Below, piece by piece: positions 1-8,604 of a DNA stretch of 64,000 nt. The translations under genes and the position numbers were made by a program. How positions within the stretch are numbered: position 1 is the first letter of the stretch; each line of letters starts with the position of its first letter. The notes under the pieces were generated by a model. It did no database searches. It was not told the origin of the DNA and saw only the letters and a list, made by a program, of their open reading frames with translations. The stretch is from Deltaproteobacteria bacterium HGW-Deltaproteobacteria-15 (lineage in GTDB: Bacteria > Desulfobacterota > DSM-4660 > Desulfatiglandales > HGW-15): positions 83,933 to 147,932 of the forward strand of contig PHBH01000028.1 of NCBI GenBank assembly GCA_002840535.1. Reading direction: 5' to 3'.

Positions 1-195
1 GTCCCTCTTTTCTTTTTCGAAGCATCAAGACTCCGTACCGTGGAGGTTCCCAACCCCTCTGTCACGGTGAAAAAACATATGGGGGTATCCAGCGTATGCG
101 AAGCGGCAGCCCTGCTCAAGGCGGGGGCAAAGACCATTCTCGTACCAAAGACCAGGAGCCGCAATGCCACACTGGCCGTGGCGCTCCAATGCTGA
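1..195 (+). CDS. cbiG: Cobalamin biosynthesis protein CbiG, C-terminal fragment
   Basis: The frame open from base 1 runs 64 codons to TGA at 193-195; the 5' part lies outside the window. The visible peptide has the features of the CbiG C-terminal domain: VEVPNPSVTVKKHMG, then SVCEAAALL, then ILVPKTRSRNATLAVA. CbiG (cobalt-precorrin-5A hydrolase) opens the ring-A lactone and releases the C20 fragment in anaerobic corrin synthesis. Its last codons overlap the start of cbiH by 7 bases (ATGCTGA), a translationally coupled arrangement. The pathway fits because cbiH follows directly. Confidence 0.85.
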   Translation, partial: VPLFFFEASRLRTVEVPNPSVTVKKHMGVSSVCEAAALLKAGAKTILVPKTRSRNATLAVALQC

Positions 196-950
196 AGATC
201 GTGAGCCTCGGACCGGGAGACAGCGGTTACCTGGCGCCAAGAGCCAAAGAGGCGCTGGAGGAGGCCGAGGTCGTGGTCGGCTATTCCACTTATATCGATC
301 TTCTCGACCCGCAGATGCTGAAGGGGAAAGAGATCATCTCCACCGGCATGAAGAAGGAAATCGAGCGATGCCGGGCAGCCATCCGCAAGTCCGTGGAAGG
401 GAAAGCCACCGCGATCGTCTGCAGCGGGGACGCGGGCATTTATGGAATGGCCGGTCTCATCCTCGAGCTGATTGAAGAGGACGGACTGCTGGAGAGCGTG
501 GAAGTGGAAATCATTCCCGGAATACCCGCCCTCTGCGCCGCAGCGGCGCTGCTGGGGGCGCCCTTGATGCACGACTTTGCCGTGATCAGCCTGAGCGATC
601 TCCTGACCCCCTGGGAATTGATCCGATCCCGGGTAGAGGCAGGGGGTGCGGCCGATTATGTGATCGTGCTCTACAACCCGAAGTCCAGGAAGAGAGACTG
701 GCAGATCGGCGCGGTCATGGATATCCTTCTGCAGCATCGACCCCCCAATACGCCTGTAGGTATCGTCAGAAATGCCATGAGAGACAATCAGGATATAAGG
801 CTGACCACTCTGGACGAACTGGCCGATTCTCCGATTGACATGCTCACCATTGTGATCATCGGGAACTCCCAGACCACGGTCCTGGGCGGGAAGATGGTCA
901 CCCCGCGGGGATATAAGCAGAAATACGGTCCCTTTCGGTCTACCGTGTGA
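189..950 (+). CDS. cbiH: Cobalt-precorrin-3B C17-methyltransferase CbiH/CobJ
   Basis: 253-residue SAM-dependent methyltransferase of the tetrapyrrole methylase family, the usual length for CbiH. It shows the N-terminal GPGDSGYL loop (residues 8-15), SGDAGIYGMA (79-88), the PGIPALCAAAALLGAPL segment and the VLYNPKSRKR stretch typical of CobJ/CbiH. It methylates C17 and contracts the ring of cobalt-precorrin-3. The ATG at 189 is chosen because it begins at the conserved MLKIVSLGPG; an in-frame ATG at 96 would add unrelated sequence inside cbiG. It overlaps cbiG, so the two are one operon. The oxygen-independent route is inferred from CbiG being present. Confidence 0.93.
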   Translation: MLKIVSLGPGDSGYLAPRAKEALEEAEVVVGYSTYIDLLDPQMLKGKEIISTGMKKEIERCRAAIRKSVEGKATAIVCSGDAGIYGMAGLILELIEEDGLLESVEVEIIPGIPALCAAAALLGAPLMHDFAVISLSDLLTPWELIRSRVEAGGAADYVIVLYNPKSRKRDWQIGAVMDILLQHRPPNTPVGIVRNAMRDNQDIRLTTLDELADSPIDMLTIVIIGNSQTTVLGGKMVTPRGYKQKYGPFRSTV

Positions 951-1191
951 ATATCGATCTCCGGGCTTCATGCTCTATGGTTAAGTCCGGCCACCCTCCC
1001 GAATACGCTTGTCGCCCCATTGTTCCCTTCAGCCCATCGCGAATAGAGTTAGCTCCAATCAGGAGAGGGGAGATGTTCTCTCCCGTATCCGCGGATTGGA
1101 CCTTCTGGAGTGAGCACCGGGGGCCGCTTGCGAGCGATGGTCCTTAACCGGCGTACGTTTATTTTTCATAACCCAAGCAAGGAGATCAAGC

Positions 1192-1866
1192 ATGAAGAAA
1201 CTATTTCTATTCGCGTGTGTTCTAACAATGATATTTACGTTCGCAGTCACCCAGGCGACGGCGGGCGGTCAGCAGAAGGGCGCACAGACAGGGCAAAGCA
1301 GCCAGTTGGATACACAGGACGAACAGGCGGGCGCTGCGGGTCAGTCCACTATGGACAGGTCCGGACAGCTCGGTCCAGGGACTCACCAGGATGCGGCGCA
1401 GGTTTCCAGGATTAGTGAGTTGATGGACAAAAAAGTAAAGAACGACCAGGGTCAGGACCTGGGGCAGATTGAGGATCTGGTTGTAGGAAAAGACGGCCGC
1501 ATCTCCTATATCATTCTCTCCCAGGGAGGAGTGATGGGGATCGGAGACAAATTGACGCCCATTCCTTTTAAGAATGCGCAGTTCAACCAGGAACAGGACG
1601 AAGTGATTCTGTCAGGCATTGACAAGCAGAAACTGGAGAATGCACCCACCATCAGCCAGGACGATTGGCAGAGGCTGAGCGATCCAGGGTTTGAAAGAGA
1701 ACTGTTCAGCTATTACGGCCAGGAATCCGAGCCGGGCATGAGCTCAGGCGCGGCCGGATCGCAGCAGAGGCCCGGTTCGAGCCAGATGAAGGAGCCGGGA
1801 TCGAGCGGAATGCAGCCGGGGCAGCAGAGTCCGATGCAGCAGAGGCCCGGGCAAACCGCGAAATAA
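1192..1866 (+). CDS. Secreted PRC-barrel domain protein with Q/G/S/P-rich tails
   Basis: 224 residues. A signal peptide covers about residues 1-25 (MKKLFLFACV, hydrophobic core, cut near ATAGG). A PRC-barrel domain spans roughly residues 68-140 (SELMDKKVKNDQGQDLGQIEDLVVG, continuing to PFKNAQFNQE). The barrel is flanked by a Q/G/S-rich N-terminal linker and a low-complexity tail rich in Gly, Ser, Gln and Pro with repeated QQRPG-type units. An AGGAG ribosome site precedes the ATG. PRC-barrels bind RNA, reaction centres or other partners; periplasmic versions have no settled function. No operon partner is visible: cbiH lies 241 bases upstream and the next gene converges. Confidence 0.8.
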   Translation: MKKLFLFACVLTMIFTFAVTQATAGGQQKGAQTGQSSQLDTQDEQAGAAGQSTMDRSGQLGPGTHQDAAQVSRISELMDKKVKNDQGQDLGQIEDLVVGKDGRISYIILSQGGVMGIGDKLTPIPFKNAQFNQEQDEVILSGIDKQKLENAPTISQDDWQRLSDPGFERELFSYYGQESEPGMSSGAAGSQQRPGSSQMKEPGSSGMQPGQQSPMQQRPGQTAK

Positions 1867-2086
1867 AACAGACAGGCGGGGCGGTTTTACTGCCCTCCTT
1901 CGCATTCCGAAAAACTGCGAATTATTACCCGCCATACATCAGTAGTGCCGCCGAGCAAAAGGCACCGGGTTTTCGTTGTCCGCGCTTCGCTTGGACTCCC
2001 ACCCCTTCGGGGCGGTTCCCATTTTCTTGACAAAAGACCCCCCGGCCAATCCCAGTGTCACGAAACATGTAAAAGGAGTTCTGTCG

Positions 2087-3934
2087 TCATCGTGCCATTT
2101 TTGGCATTTTGGCGATGGTTCCGGCCTTGATGATCAGCGTGGAATTTTTCAGTTGTTGGAATCTCAAGGCCTTGGTACGCAAGGCCCGCAGATCTTTAAT
2201 GATCCCGCCATAGTTCTGATACCGGTCTGAAGGTTCCTTGGCCATCATCTTCTCGATGATCGACCCCAGAGATCTTGATACCTTCGGGTTTCTTTCGTTG
2301 AGCGGAATGCACGGGTCATTCAGGTGTTTCAGCAGGACTTCCTCTGCATCCTTGCCGTCGAACGGCGGGAACCCCGTGAAGGCGTGATAGAAAGAAGCGC
2401 CGAGCGAGTAGATGTCGCTTCGATGATCCAGCGCGCGCCCCGCAATGCAGTCAGGCGACATGTAAAGCGGAGAGCCGACAATGCCCTCTTGTTTGACCGG
2501 TTTGTCCGCGTCGATGGTCTTGGCCACGCCGAAATCCACGATCTTCAGGGAGCCTTTCCCGTCAATCATGAGATTCTCAGGCTTGATGTCTCTATGAATG
2601 ATGTTCTTGTTGCTGACAAAATCGAGTGCCTGGCAAGTCGTGATCAGATACTCGAGCCCCCTCAGGGTATTCAGATTCATTCGCTGATCAATGAGGTTCT
2701 TGAGGGTTTGCCCGGTGATGAATTCCATGACGAAGTAGAGAATGTTGTCCGTATCTCCGATATAGTAGATGTGGGCGATGTTGGGATGGTCAAGCTTGGA
2801 GATGGTGCGGGCCTCCTTGATGAACATGTCTCGAAAAGTCTCCTGCGATGCCAGCTTGTAGGAAATGACCTTGATCGCGACTTCCCGTTCGAGGGCAATA
2901 TCCCATCCCTTGAACACGCCTCCCATGGTCCCTGCGCCTAAGAAGGAAACGGCCTTGTAGTTGTCGAGCTGTTTGCCGATGAGACTGTGATAAAAGCGGG
3001 TGTCATAGGATTCCTCCGCACTCTCTTGAACATGATTTCCGTTCTCCTGACCGCTTCCGTTCTCCTGACTGCCGATCATGACGGTCTTTGCTGCGGCAGA
3101 TGCGGTCTGGCCGGGGGGAACCACCATGGTTCCGCCCCCGGCGGGGCTCACACTGCTCAGGAGCGATTCAAGGTGCTGGTGGATCTGGATCCACTCCCGG
3201 CCCTGCTCCATTTTGATTCCTATGCCTGCAGGCTGATGGAAATCATTAAAGGCAATATGCCTGATTTCGCCGGGAACGATGGACACCCCTGTGGGAAGAT
3301 TGAATTTTACTTTCAAGGAAAGGCCGTGCTTTCCCAGCAATGCCGTTCTCAGGAAAACGCCTTCCCTGCTGAAGTTCATGACCTGAGCGGGAAGCCATAC
3401 AATGCCGTCCCGGGAGACTTCGACCTGGATATAAGGGGCTATCCTCACCCTTTCGCTCCCGCGCCTGTCTGTGGCTGCCAGGTTCTCCGCGCCTGCCGGC
3501 CGTATGGAGCCGCTCTCAGATGAGGGGGGGGGTGGCGCCGGCGCGGATGGATCTGACGGCTGCAGGGGAGCAATCTCCCGCACACGTCTTACGAGGTCCT
3601 CAGACTCCAGAGGATAGACCCAAAAATCCATTGCGCCCAGTTCAAAGGCCTTGAAGGCCCTGCCCTGATCGTTCAGGGGCACAAAGAACACGAATGGGAT
3701 GGAATCGCGAAGCGGGTCGCTTTTCAGGTAATAGAGGAAATCGTACCCGTTGACGTCCTGCAGTGCATGGTCGCAGACGATCAATCCGATGGGATGCGAG
3801 GTAATCGCCGTCAATGACTCTCGCATGTCCATGGCCATGTGAACGGAATACCCCGCCTGCCGGAGCTGAGAGCCGATATTCTCCAGGAATTCCTTATCCC
3901 GATTGATCAGCAGGATGTCTGTTTTCTCATTCAT
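2087..3934 (-). CDS. Degenerate receiver - PilZ - Ser/Thr protein kinase
   Basis: 615 residues in three parts. A receiver-like domain (about 1-122) keeps the acceptor Asp55, but the conserved Lys before Pro is Tyr (YP at 107-108) and the acidic pair is reduced to NRD (11-13). A Pro/Ala/Ser linker leads to a PilZ domain (about 156-245) with RRGSER and an NFSREG version of the DxSxxG loop. An Asn/Gly/Gln-rich linker leads to a Hanks-type kinase (about 326-590) with GAGTMGG, AIKV (Lys355), HRDIKPEN and DFG. No membrane segment is visible, so it should be cytosolic. It is the last gene of a four-gene operon, 7 bases after the CheX-like gene; its SD is weak, suggesting coupling. Inference: it joins c-di-GMP sensing to Ser/Thr phosphorylation, if PilZ still binds the ligand. 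Confidence 0.85.
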   Translation of the reverse strand: MNEKTDILLINRDKEFLENIGSQLRQAGYSVHMAMDMRESLTAITSHPIGLIVCDHALQDVNGYDFLYYLKSDPLRDSIPFVFFVPLNDQGRAFKAFELGAMDFWVYPLESEDLVRRVREIAPLQPSDPSAPAPPPPSSESGSIRPAGAENLAATDRRGSERVRIAPYIQVEVSRDGIVWLPAQVMNFSREGVFLRTALLGKHGLSLKVKFNLPTGVSIVPGEIRHIAFNDFHQPAGIGIKMEQGREWIQIHQHLESLLSSVSPAGGGTMVVPPGQTASAAAKTVMIGSQENGSGQENGNHVQESAEESYDTRFYHSLIGKQLDNYKAVSFLGAGTMGGVFKGWDIALEREVAIKVISYKLASQETFRDMFIKEARTISKLDHPNIAHIYYIGDTDNILYFVMEFITGQTLKNLIDQRMNLNTLRGLEYLITTCQALDFVSNKNIIHRDIKPENLMIDGKGSLKIVDFGVAKTIDADKPVKQEGIVGSPLYMSPDCIAGRALDHRSDIYSLGASFYHAFTGFPPFDGKDAEEVLLKHLNDPCIPLNERNPKVSRSLGSIIEKMMAKEPSDRYQNYGGIIKDLRALRTKALRFQQLKNSTLIIKAGTIAKMPKMAR

Positions 3935-3941
3935 GCCGGAA

Positions 3942-4799
3942 TCAGCGATTGGAATTGGGAACCGTTTTCTTCGGTTTCAGACATACATGCAGGGCGAAGG
4001 AACTGTTATCCATATCGAATATGAGAATGGCGATACTCGCCCCCTCGGGGTGGCCGATCTGGTGCCCGGTACCGACCACGACCGTAGGCAGAGACAGTTC
4101 GAAATGGTAATGGGTTCCGACAAAATTTTTCTTGGTGGACCCGCCAATCATGTTGATGAGCTCTCCCACCCCGTCATGGATGAGTTCAGCGTTAATGTCC
4201 TTTTCCTGCACCTGCATCATTTTGGAAATGATTTTCCAGGCGAGCTCCCAGTAGCATGTCAGGACCACCGTGCCTTCCGCATCGCCTGAAAGCCCGACAA
4301 TGCCGGAGATGTCGCCGAAAACGCGAAACGTATTGGAGAAATAGACTTCTCTGAATTCCGCCGTGCCCGAAGCCATGGTCCTGATGACATGAACGGTGTT
4401 ATCTATGAACGGTTTGAGATATTCCATCTCCTGATTCAAAGGGTTTCTGTCGGGAATCAGGTACCCCTGGAGAATCTGGCGGCATGCAGCCGGTGGATCG
4501 TTCAGAGACAACACCTCCGTCGCTCCGGCCGTGATGTAGTAATGTATGGGGAAATGGTCTCCTCTTCCCCTCATGACGATGATGGGAACATTCCTGAAGT
4601 TGCACGCATAGCGCATTTTGCTGATCTGATCCAGGACCTGCTTCTGATCTGCGCGGGTTTCCAAAACGACCATCCTGTACTCGTCAAGTCTTCTGTCTTC
4701 CTCGAAACGTTCGCTCATGAATTGCGTCTTTTCACCGAGAAGGCCTGACAACAGATGGCTCACTTCCGGGCCGCAGTCGTTGAGAAGGATGGGCTTCAT
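3942..4799 (-). CDS. Pseudo-receiver fused to CheX-type phosphatase domain
   Basis: 285 residues. The first about 112 resemble a receiver fold, but the acceptor position carries Glu (MVVLET, Glu47) rather than Asp, so it probably cannot be phosphorylated. Residues about 125-280 look like the CheX/CheC family: GVGELINMIGG holds the E-x-x-N pair (Glu213, Asn216) that dephosphorylates CheY-P in known members. ATG at 4799 is chosen over GTG at 4808 because GAGGAG lies 8 bases before it. It follows cheY with a one-base gap, so CheY is its obvious substrate (inference). Without the CheX motif it would be only a generic receiver-like protein. Confidence 0.8.
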   Translation of the reverse strand: MKPILLNDCGPEVSHLLSGLLGEKTQFMSERFEEDRRLDEYRMVVLETRADQKQVLDQISKMRYACNFRNVPIIVMRGRGDHFPIHYYITAGATEVLSLNDPPAACRQILQGYLIPDRNPLNQEMEYLKPFIDNTVHVIRTMASGTAEFREVYFSNTFRVFGDISGIVGLSGDAEGTVVLTCYWELAWKIISKMMQVQEKDINAELIHDGVGELINMIGGSTKKNFVGTHYHFELSLPTVVVGTGHQIGHPEGASIAILIFDMDNSSFALHVCLKPKKTVPNSNR

Positions 4800-4800
4800 G

Positions 4801-5178
4801 TTACACACTCCTCTTTTCTTTCACCTGCCGAATCACGGCCCCCAACGTCTCCGCCGTAAACGGTTTCGAGATATACCCTCCGGCGCCGGCATGCATAGCC
4901 TGCCGGACCTTGTCGTCCTCCGATTCGGTTGAAACCATCAATATGGGAATATCGCAGTCCGGATCGATCTTCTTGATCCGGGTCAATGTCTCCAATCCAT
5001 TCATGACCGGCATATTCCAGTCGAGGAGAATGAGATCGATATCCTTGAATCCCTTCTCCAGAACCGACAGAACCTCCTGCCCGTTGCCGGCATGTATGGC
5101 CTGATAACCAAGCGTTTTGACAATCTTCTCGATGATCATCCGCATAACCTGCGAGTCATCGGCCACAATAGCCTTCAT
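4801..5178 (-). CDS. CheY-like single-domain response regulator
   Basis: 125 residues, a complete stand-alone receiver: acidic pair Asp7-Asp8, phosphoacceptor Asp53 (ILLDWNMPVMNG), switch Ser/Thr at VSTES (83-84) and Lys105 in SKPF. There is no output domain. AAGGGGG precedes the ATG. It is the second gene of the sigma-54 operon, 56 bases after the kinase-CNB gene and one base before the CheX-type gene. No histidine kinase lies in the operon, so its phosphodonor is not evident from the window; the PAS histidine kinase at 9124 is a candidate only by proximity. Confidence 0.93.
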   Translation of the reverse strand: MKAIVADDSQVMRMIIEKIVKTLGYQAIHAGNGQEVLSVLEKGFKDIDLILLDWNMPVMNGLETLTRIKKIDPDCDIPILMVSTESEDDKVRQAMHAGAGGYISKPFTAETLGAVIRQVKEKRSV

Positions 5179-5234
5179 ATCTTTCCCCCTTGTCTTCGGT
5201 ACCCGGCGGTGCTTACCCGGATTTCCGTACGTTC

Positions 5235-6524
5235 TCAGTTCCGCTCTTCAAGATTTTTCGACAGCCGTTGCACAAGCGTTCTTGCAAAGCTTCTGAAAAA
5301 AAGAAGCCCGACAGAGTCAGGCAGCTTCTGAAGCAGGGCGGCGGTAATTTTCATCAATACGCAATCGCCCTCTGCCGCGACATTGGCCACCCGCGGTTGC
5401 CCCCCGAGGAATGCCATCTCTCCGAAACACTCGCCTGTGCCGATCGTGGCGATATCCTTCTCCCCTTTCCGCACCTTCACCTGGCCGGAGAGAATAATGT
5501 AAAACGTGTCATCAATCTCCCCTTCGCTCGCAACCACTTTGCCACCGGGAAACTTGACGATGTTTGCCAGGGCTGTGAGCTCACTGAGCTGTTCCTTTTT
5601 GAAGTCAGCAAAAAAGGAGAGGTTCTGAAAATAATCCGCCACCTCTTTGCTCTTCTCTAGATTTCGGGGGGATGCCACAATCCCTCTCAGCGCCACGTCC
5701 AGCTCTGCGGCCATTTCCGCGCAGCTCTGGTATCTTTCCGAGGGATCCTTCCGGATAGCCTTTCTGACAATCTCATCCAGCACCTTCGGAAGATCCGATC
5801 GAATGCTCAGGATGGAGCGAGGCTCTGTGGAGGTAATCTTGTAAAGGACTCCATAGCTGTTCTCCCCGGGAAAGGCCTTTTCCCCAGCCAGGATTTCGTA
5901 TAGAACGCACCCCAGAGCGAAGATGTCGCTCTGGAAGCTGACGATCTCATCCTTTACCTGCTCCGGGGAAAGATAATGGGGAGTGCCGCGAATACTGGTT
6001 GTGAAAGTCCGGTCCGTCATCTGGGCCACGCCGAAATCCGTGATCTTGGCGCTTCCGTCCAGGTTCAACAGGATATTGGAAGGTTTGATATCCCTGTGAA
6101 TCACCCCTTCCCTGTGCGCGTACTCCAAACCCTTGCATACCTCCAATATGGCCTCCAGACCCTTGTTTGGAGGCAAGAGGTTCTCTTTCCGGCAAAAGTT
6201 TTCGAGGGTCGCTCCCTTGATGTACTCCATGGCGATGTAGCAGAAGTCGTTCTCAGATCCCGCATCATAGACGGCCACGATATTGGGATGACTCAGCCGT
6301 CCTGCGGATTGCGCCTCTGCAAGGAAGTTCTCCCTGAATTTGTCCGTTTCGGTTTTCGCCACCTTCAAGGCGACGTTTCTTCTGATGAAGGGATCCCACA
6401 CCAGGTAAACGATGCCCGTGGCGCCCTGCCCGAGTTGGCAGATGATCTGATACCGCCCCAGCGTCTGCACGTTGTCGGGGTCGATATTGTAGTTGTTTGA
6501 AATATCCAAGGAGGTCATTAGCAT
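5235..6524 (-). CDS. Ser/Thr protein kinase with C-terminal cyclic-nucleotide-binding domain
   Basis: 429 residues from the ATG at 6524. Hanks-type kinase domain about 24-285: LGQGATG (31-37), catalytic Lys54 (VALKVAK), HRDIKPSN (143-150), DFG (163-165), then the APE-equivalent LSPEQV. A CNB/CRP-like domain fills about 305-425 with the GECFGEMAFLGG cassette. No DNA-binding helix-turn-helix follows, so it is a kinase regulated by a CNB domain, not a transcription factor. In-frame starts at 6599 and further upstream exist, but the sigma-54 promoter at 6623-6638 would begin transcripts near 6612, leaving almost no leader for 6599; the start at 6524 gives a leader of about 88 bases. Lead gene of the four-gene signalling operon. 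Confidence 0.85.
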   Translation of the reverse strand: MLMTSLDISNNYNIDPDNVQTLGRYQIICQLGQGATGIVYLVWDPFIRRNVALKVAKTETDKFRENFLAEAQSAGRLSHPNIVAVYDAGSENDFCYIAMEYIKGATLENFCRKENLLPPNKGLEAILEVCKGLEYAHREGVIHRDIKPSNILLNLDGSAKITDFGVAQMTDRTFTTSIRGTPHYLSPEQVKDEIVSFQSDIFALGCVLYEILAGEKAFPGENSYGVLYKITSTEPRSILSIRSDLPKVLDEIVRKAIRKDPSERYQSCAEMAAELDVALRGIVASPRNLEKSKEVADYFQNLSFFADFKKEQLSELTALANIVKFPGGKVVASEGEIDDTFYIILSGQVKVRKGEKDIATIGTGECFGEMAFLGGQPRVANVAAEGDCVLMKITAALLQKLPDSVGLLFFRSFARTLVQRLSKNLEERN

Positions 6525-6622
6525 GAGTATCCGGGCTCCGGATTGACGGCTCGGAACAGGGCGAGCTTTCTTGTCTAAGTCCTGGATCCACTCGACCATG
6601 GTCCCAACCCTCAATGGTTTTG

Positions 6623-6638
6623 AGCAAGATGTATGCCA
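6623..6638 (-). promoter_or_regulatory. Sigma-54 (-24/-12) promoter of the kinase-CheY-CheX operon
   Basis: Read on the minus strand it is TGGCAT-ACATC-TTGCT, with exactly ten bases between the GG and GC dinucleotides, matching the RpoN consensus. Transcription should begin near 6612. A ten-base palindrome ATCTATAGAT at 6743-6752, about 110 bases upstream, is a possible enhancer-binding site (weak). Confidence 0.8.
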
Positions 6639-6840
6639 CGTTCCAGGTGTTTGAAATTCCGATATTTGCAAAGGATTGTCTCCCCCGAAGGCCACGGAAC
6701 ACGTCATTTTTTTGGCATCATGTTGATATTCTCTCAAAGGGCATCTATAGATAAGACGAACGAGGAGTGAACCACTCACTAGTGCGCTGTCCCATAAGTT
6801 CAATCCTTGGTTTTAGCAATTCAACAGGAGCGGGGATTGC

Positions 6841-7006
6841 CGTGAAATCCGAATATCGAAATCCGAAATCCGAAACACTACCGAAATCCAAATGTTCAAA
6901 ACTAGAAGCAAACTGCCCGCCCATGAGACTGCTGACCGTTTTGGTCATTCGTATTTTGGTCATTTGAATTTGTTTCGTGCTTCGATATTCGAATTTCGGA
7001 TTTCCG
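6841..7006. repeat. Dispersed palindromic repeat, copy 1
   Basis: An AT-rich imperfect inverted repeat. The left arm repeats AAATCCGAA units, and the right arm repeats their complement (TTCGAATTTCGGATTTC), with GACCGTTTTGGTCATTTGAATTTG near the right arm (positions 6937-6971). The same element is at 12508-12679. Six-frame translations give spurious peptides rich in SEIR/SKHE. Elements of this look are widespread between genes in deltaproteobacteria, which is known from experience of such genomes and is not shown here. Confidence 0.75.
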
Positions 7007-7097
7007 CGTCTCTGTCAAATATGAAGCATCGCCCCATAAATCACCTTGCCATTTTCTGACACGGAATTTATGAGACGCGGCACTAGGGGGATCAGGG

Positions 7098-7844
7098 ATG
7101 AAGATTGCTACCTGGAATGTCAACGGTGTGCGTGCCCGTTCCGCGCAGCTGTCCGAATGGCTGCTTCGCGATCGCCCCGATGTCGTCTGTCTTCAGGAGA
7201 TCAAGGCCTCGCCCGACCAGGTACCCGAAGCGCTTAGAGAACTGGAGGATTATTGGTGTTACTGGCATGGCGCAAAGGGGTACTCCGGCGTTGGGCTCCA
7301 CGTCAGGAGAGATCTTTGTCCCGCCAGACCAATGTGCTTACACCCCGCCTTCGATTTTGAGAACCGCATGGCAACCGTCGAGATCGGCAACATAACGATT
7401 GCGTCGGTCTATGTTCCCAACGGCGGCAAGGATTTTCCAGCAAAGATGCGTTTCCTCGAGTCCCTCGAGCAGTATGCAGCCGGGTTCGATGCAAGAAATG
7501 GTGAACTCGTGCTGTGCGGCGATTTGAACATTGCGCGGACGGAAATCGATGTCCACCCGAGAGAACGAAAGCCAAACGCCATCGGTCAGTTGCCCGAAGA
7601 ACGCGCACTCCTGGAACGAATCCTATCCCATGGGCTTGTCGACGCCTGCCGCGAGCTGGACCCGTCGAATGACCGGCTTTTTACCTGGTGGGCGCCATGG
7701 CGTAATTTGCGGCAGCGAAACATCGGCTGGCGTCTCGATTATGTGCTTGCCAGCCGGTCGCTCTTCGATCGTGTGGTTTCCTGCAAGGTCTTGACCGAGG
7801 TAGGCACCAGTGACCATGCTCCGGTGTTGGCGGTGATAGACTAG
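7098..7844 (+). CDS. xth: Exodeoxyribonuclease III
   Basis: 248 residues, typical length for the xth family of exonuclease-endonuclease-phosphatase enzymes. Visible motifs: KIATWNVNGVRAR at the N-terminus, LQEIK (Mg-binding Glu), YVPNGG, CGDLNIA (catalytic Asp-x-Asn), WRLDYVLAS and TSDHAPV (catalytic Asp-His). It removes nucleotides from 3' ends and cuts at abasic sites in base excision repair. ATG follows GGGGGATCAGGG. It stands alone and its 3' end overlaps the convergent gene at 7841 by four bases. Confidence 0.95.
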   Translation: MKIATWNVNGVRARSAQLSEWLLRDRPDVVCLQEIKASPDQVPEALRELEDYWCYWHGAKGYSGVGLHVRRDLCPARPMCLHPAFDFENRMATVEIGNITIASVYVPNGGKDFPAKMRFLESLEQYAAGFDARNGELVLCGDLNIARTEIDVHPRERKPNAIGQLPEERALLERILSHGLVDACRELDPSNDRLFTWWAPWRNLRQRNIGWRLDYVLASRSLFDRVVSCKVLTEVGTSDHAPVLAVID

Positions 7845-8353
7845 GACGAAGACTCCACCCTCGCCATTTCTTCATCCAAAACATCGATCGCGGTCTTGAG
7901 CACCAGATAGAGGGTCCCGCTTTCTTCTTCGGTCAATTCGACAGGCTCTTCCCCCTCATCCGCTTCCATGATTGCATCGACCAGGTACTTCACCACAAAA
8001 GGCTGGGACCTCGTCTCCATCTGCGCTGCCCTCTCCAGGAAGCGGGAGTGCGCGGGCTCCAGCCGGGCGAGGAGCTCTTCGTTCCGTGTCAGATGGAGCT
8101 CGATCTTCTCTGCCGGAATGGGGCTCAGGGTTTGGTGCGTGCCATTCTTGAAGATTCTGTAGATGACGAAATAGAGGTAAACCGCCAGCTCCTGAGCGCC
8201 TGGACGGCAATCCGTGACCGAGCCCAGTACGAAGGCTAGAAGCTCCGGCTGCTCACGGCCGGCCTCCCCCATCTCCATGCGGGCCTGTTCCGGAGAGATC
8301 CCGCTCATCGCCTGCCATGTTCTGGTAACAAGTTCTTCGTCTATTTCACTCAT
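7841..8353 (-). CDS. Conserved hypothetical protein, acidic and helical
   Basis: 170 residues, no signal peptide or membrane segment, and no family I recognise. It is acidic, with a predicted mostly helical composition, an ELAVYLYFVIYRIFKNG stretch about residues 54-70, and an acidic run near 130-145 (EADEGEEPVELTEEESG). The ORF is intact and ATG-started and it is the only sizeable reading frame on that strand, so it is likely expressed. It converges on xth with a four-base overlap. Function unknown. Confidence 0.65.
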   Translation of the reverse strand: MSEIDEELVTRTWQAMSGISPEQARMEMGEAGREQPELLAFVLGSVTDCRPGAQELAVYLYFVIYRIFKNGTHQTLSPIPAEKIELHLTRNEELLARLEPAHSRFLERAAQMETRSQPFVVKYLVDAIMEADEGEEPVELTEEESGTLYLVLKTAIDVLDEEMARVESSS

Positions 8354-8389
8354 CGCCGACTCCCTGCAATCCTATATGGTACATTCTCA

Positions 8390-8465
8390 AAACCATGATG
8401 TCTTCGTGGCGAGATATCCCTTCTGTTTTTACCACAAAGGACACGAAGAGCGCGAAGGTGAATAC
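8390..8465. repeat. Short intergenic repeat of the ACCACAAAGGACACGAAG type
   Basis: Contains ACCACAAAGGACACGAAGAG from 8431. Related copies occur near 34188-34252 (inverted arms), 46775-46800 and 52050-52075. All lie between genes. Confidence 0.6.
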
Positions 8466-8604
8466 AAACTTAACACGAATCATAATACATTCGGAACCAC
8501 CATCGTCGCCGTCACGAGAAGATTCGGCATACCGCGAATGGTTCCGGCCCGACCAGAACATTTGGAATCTTGACGAAAAGAAGCAGATAGGATTACCCTG
8601 GAGC

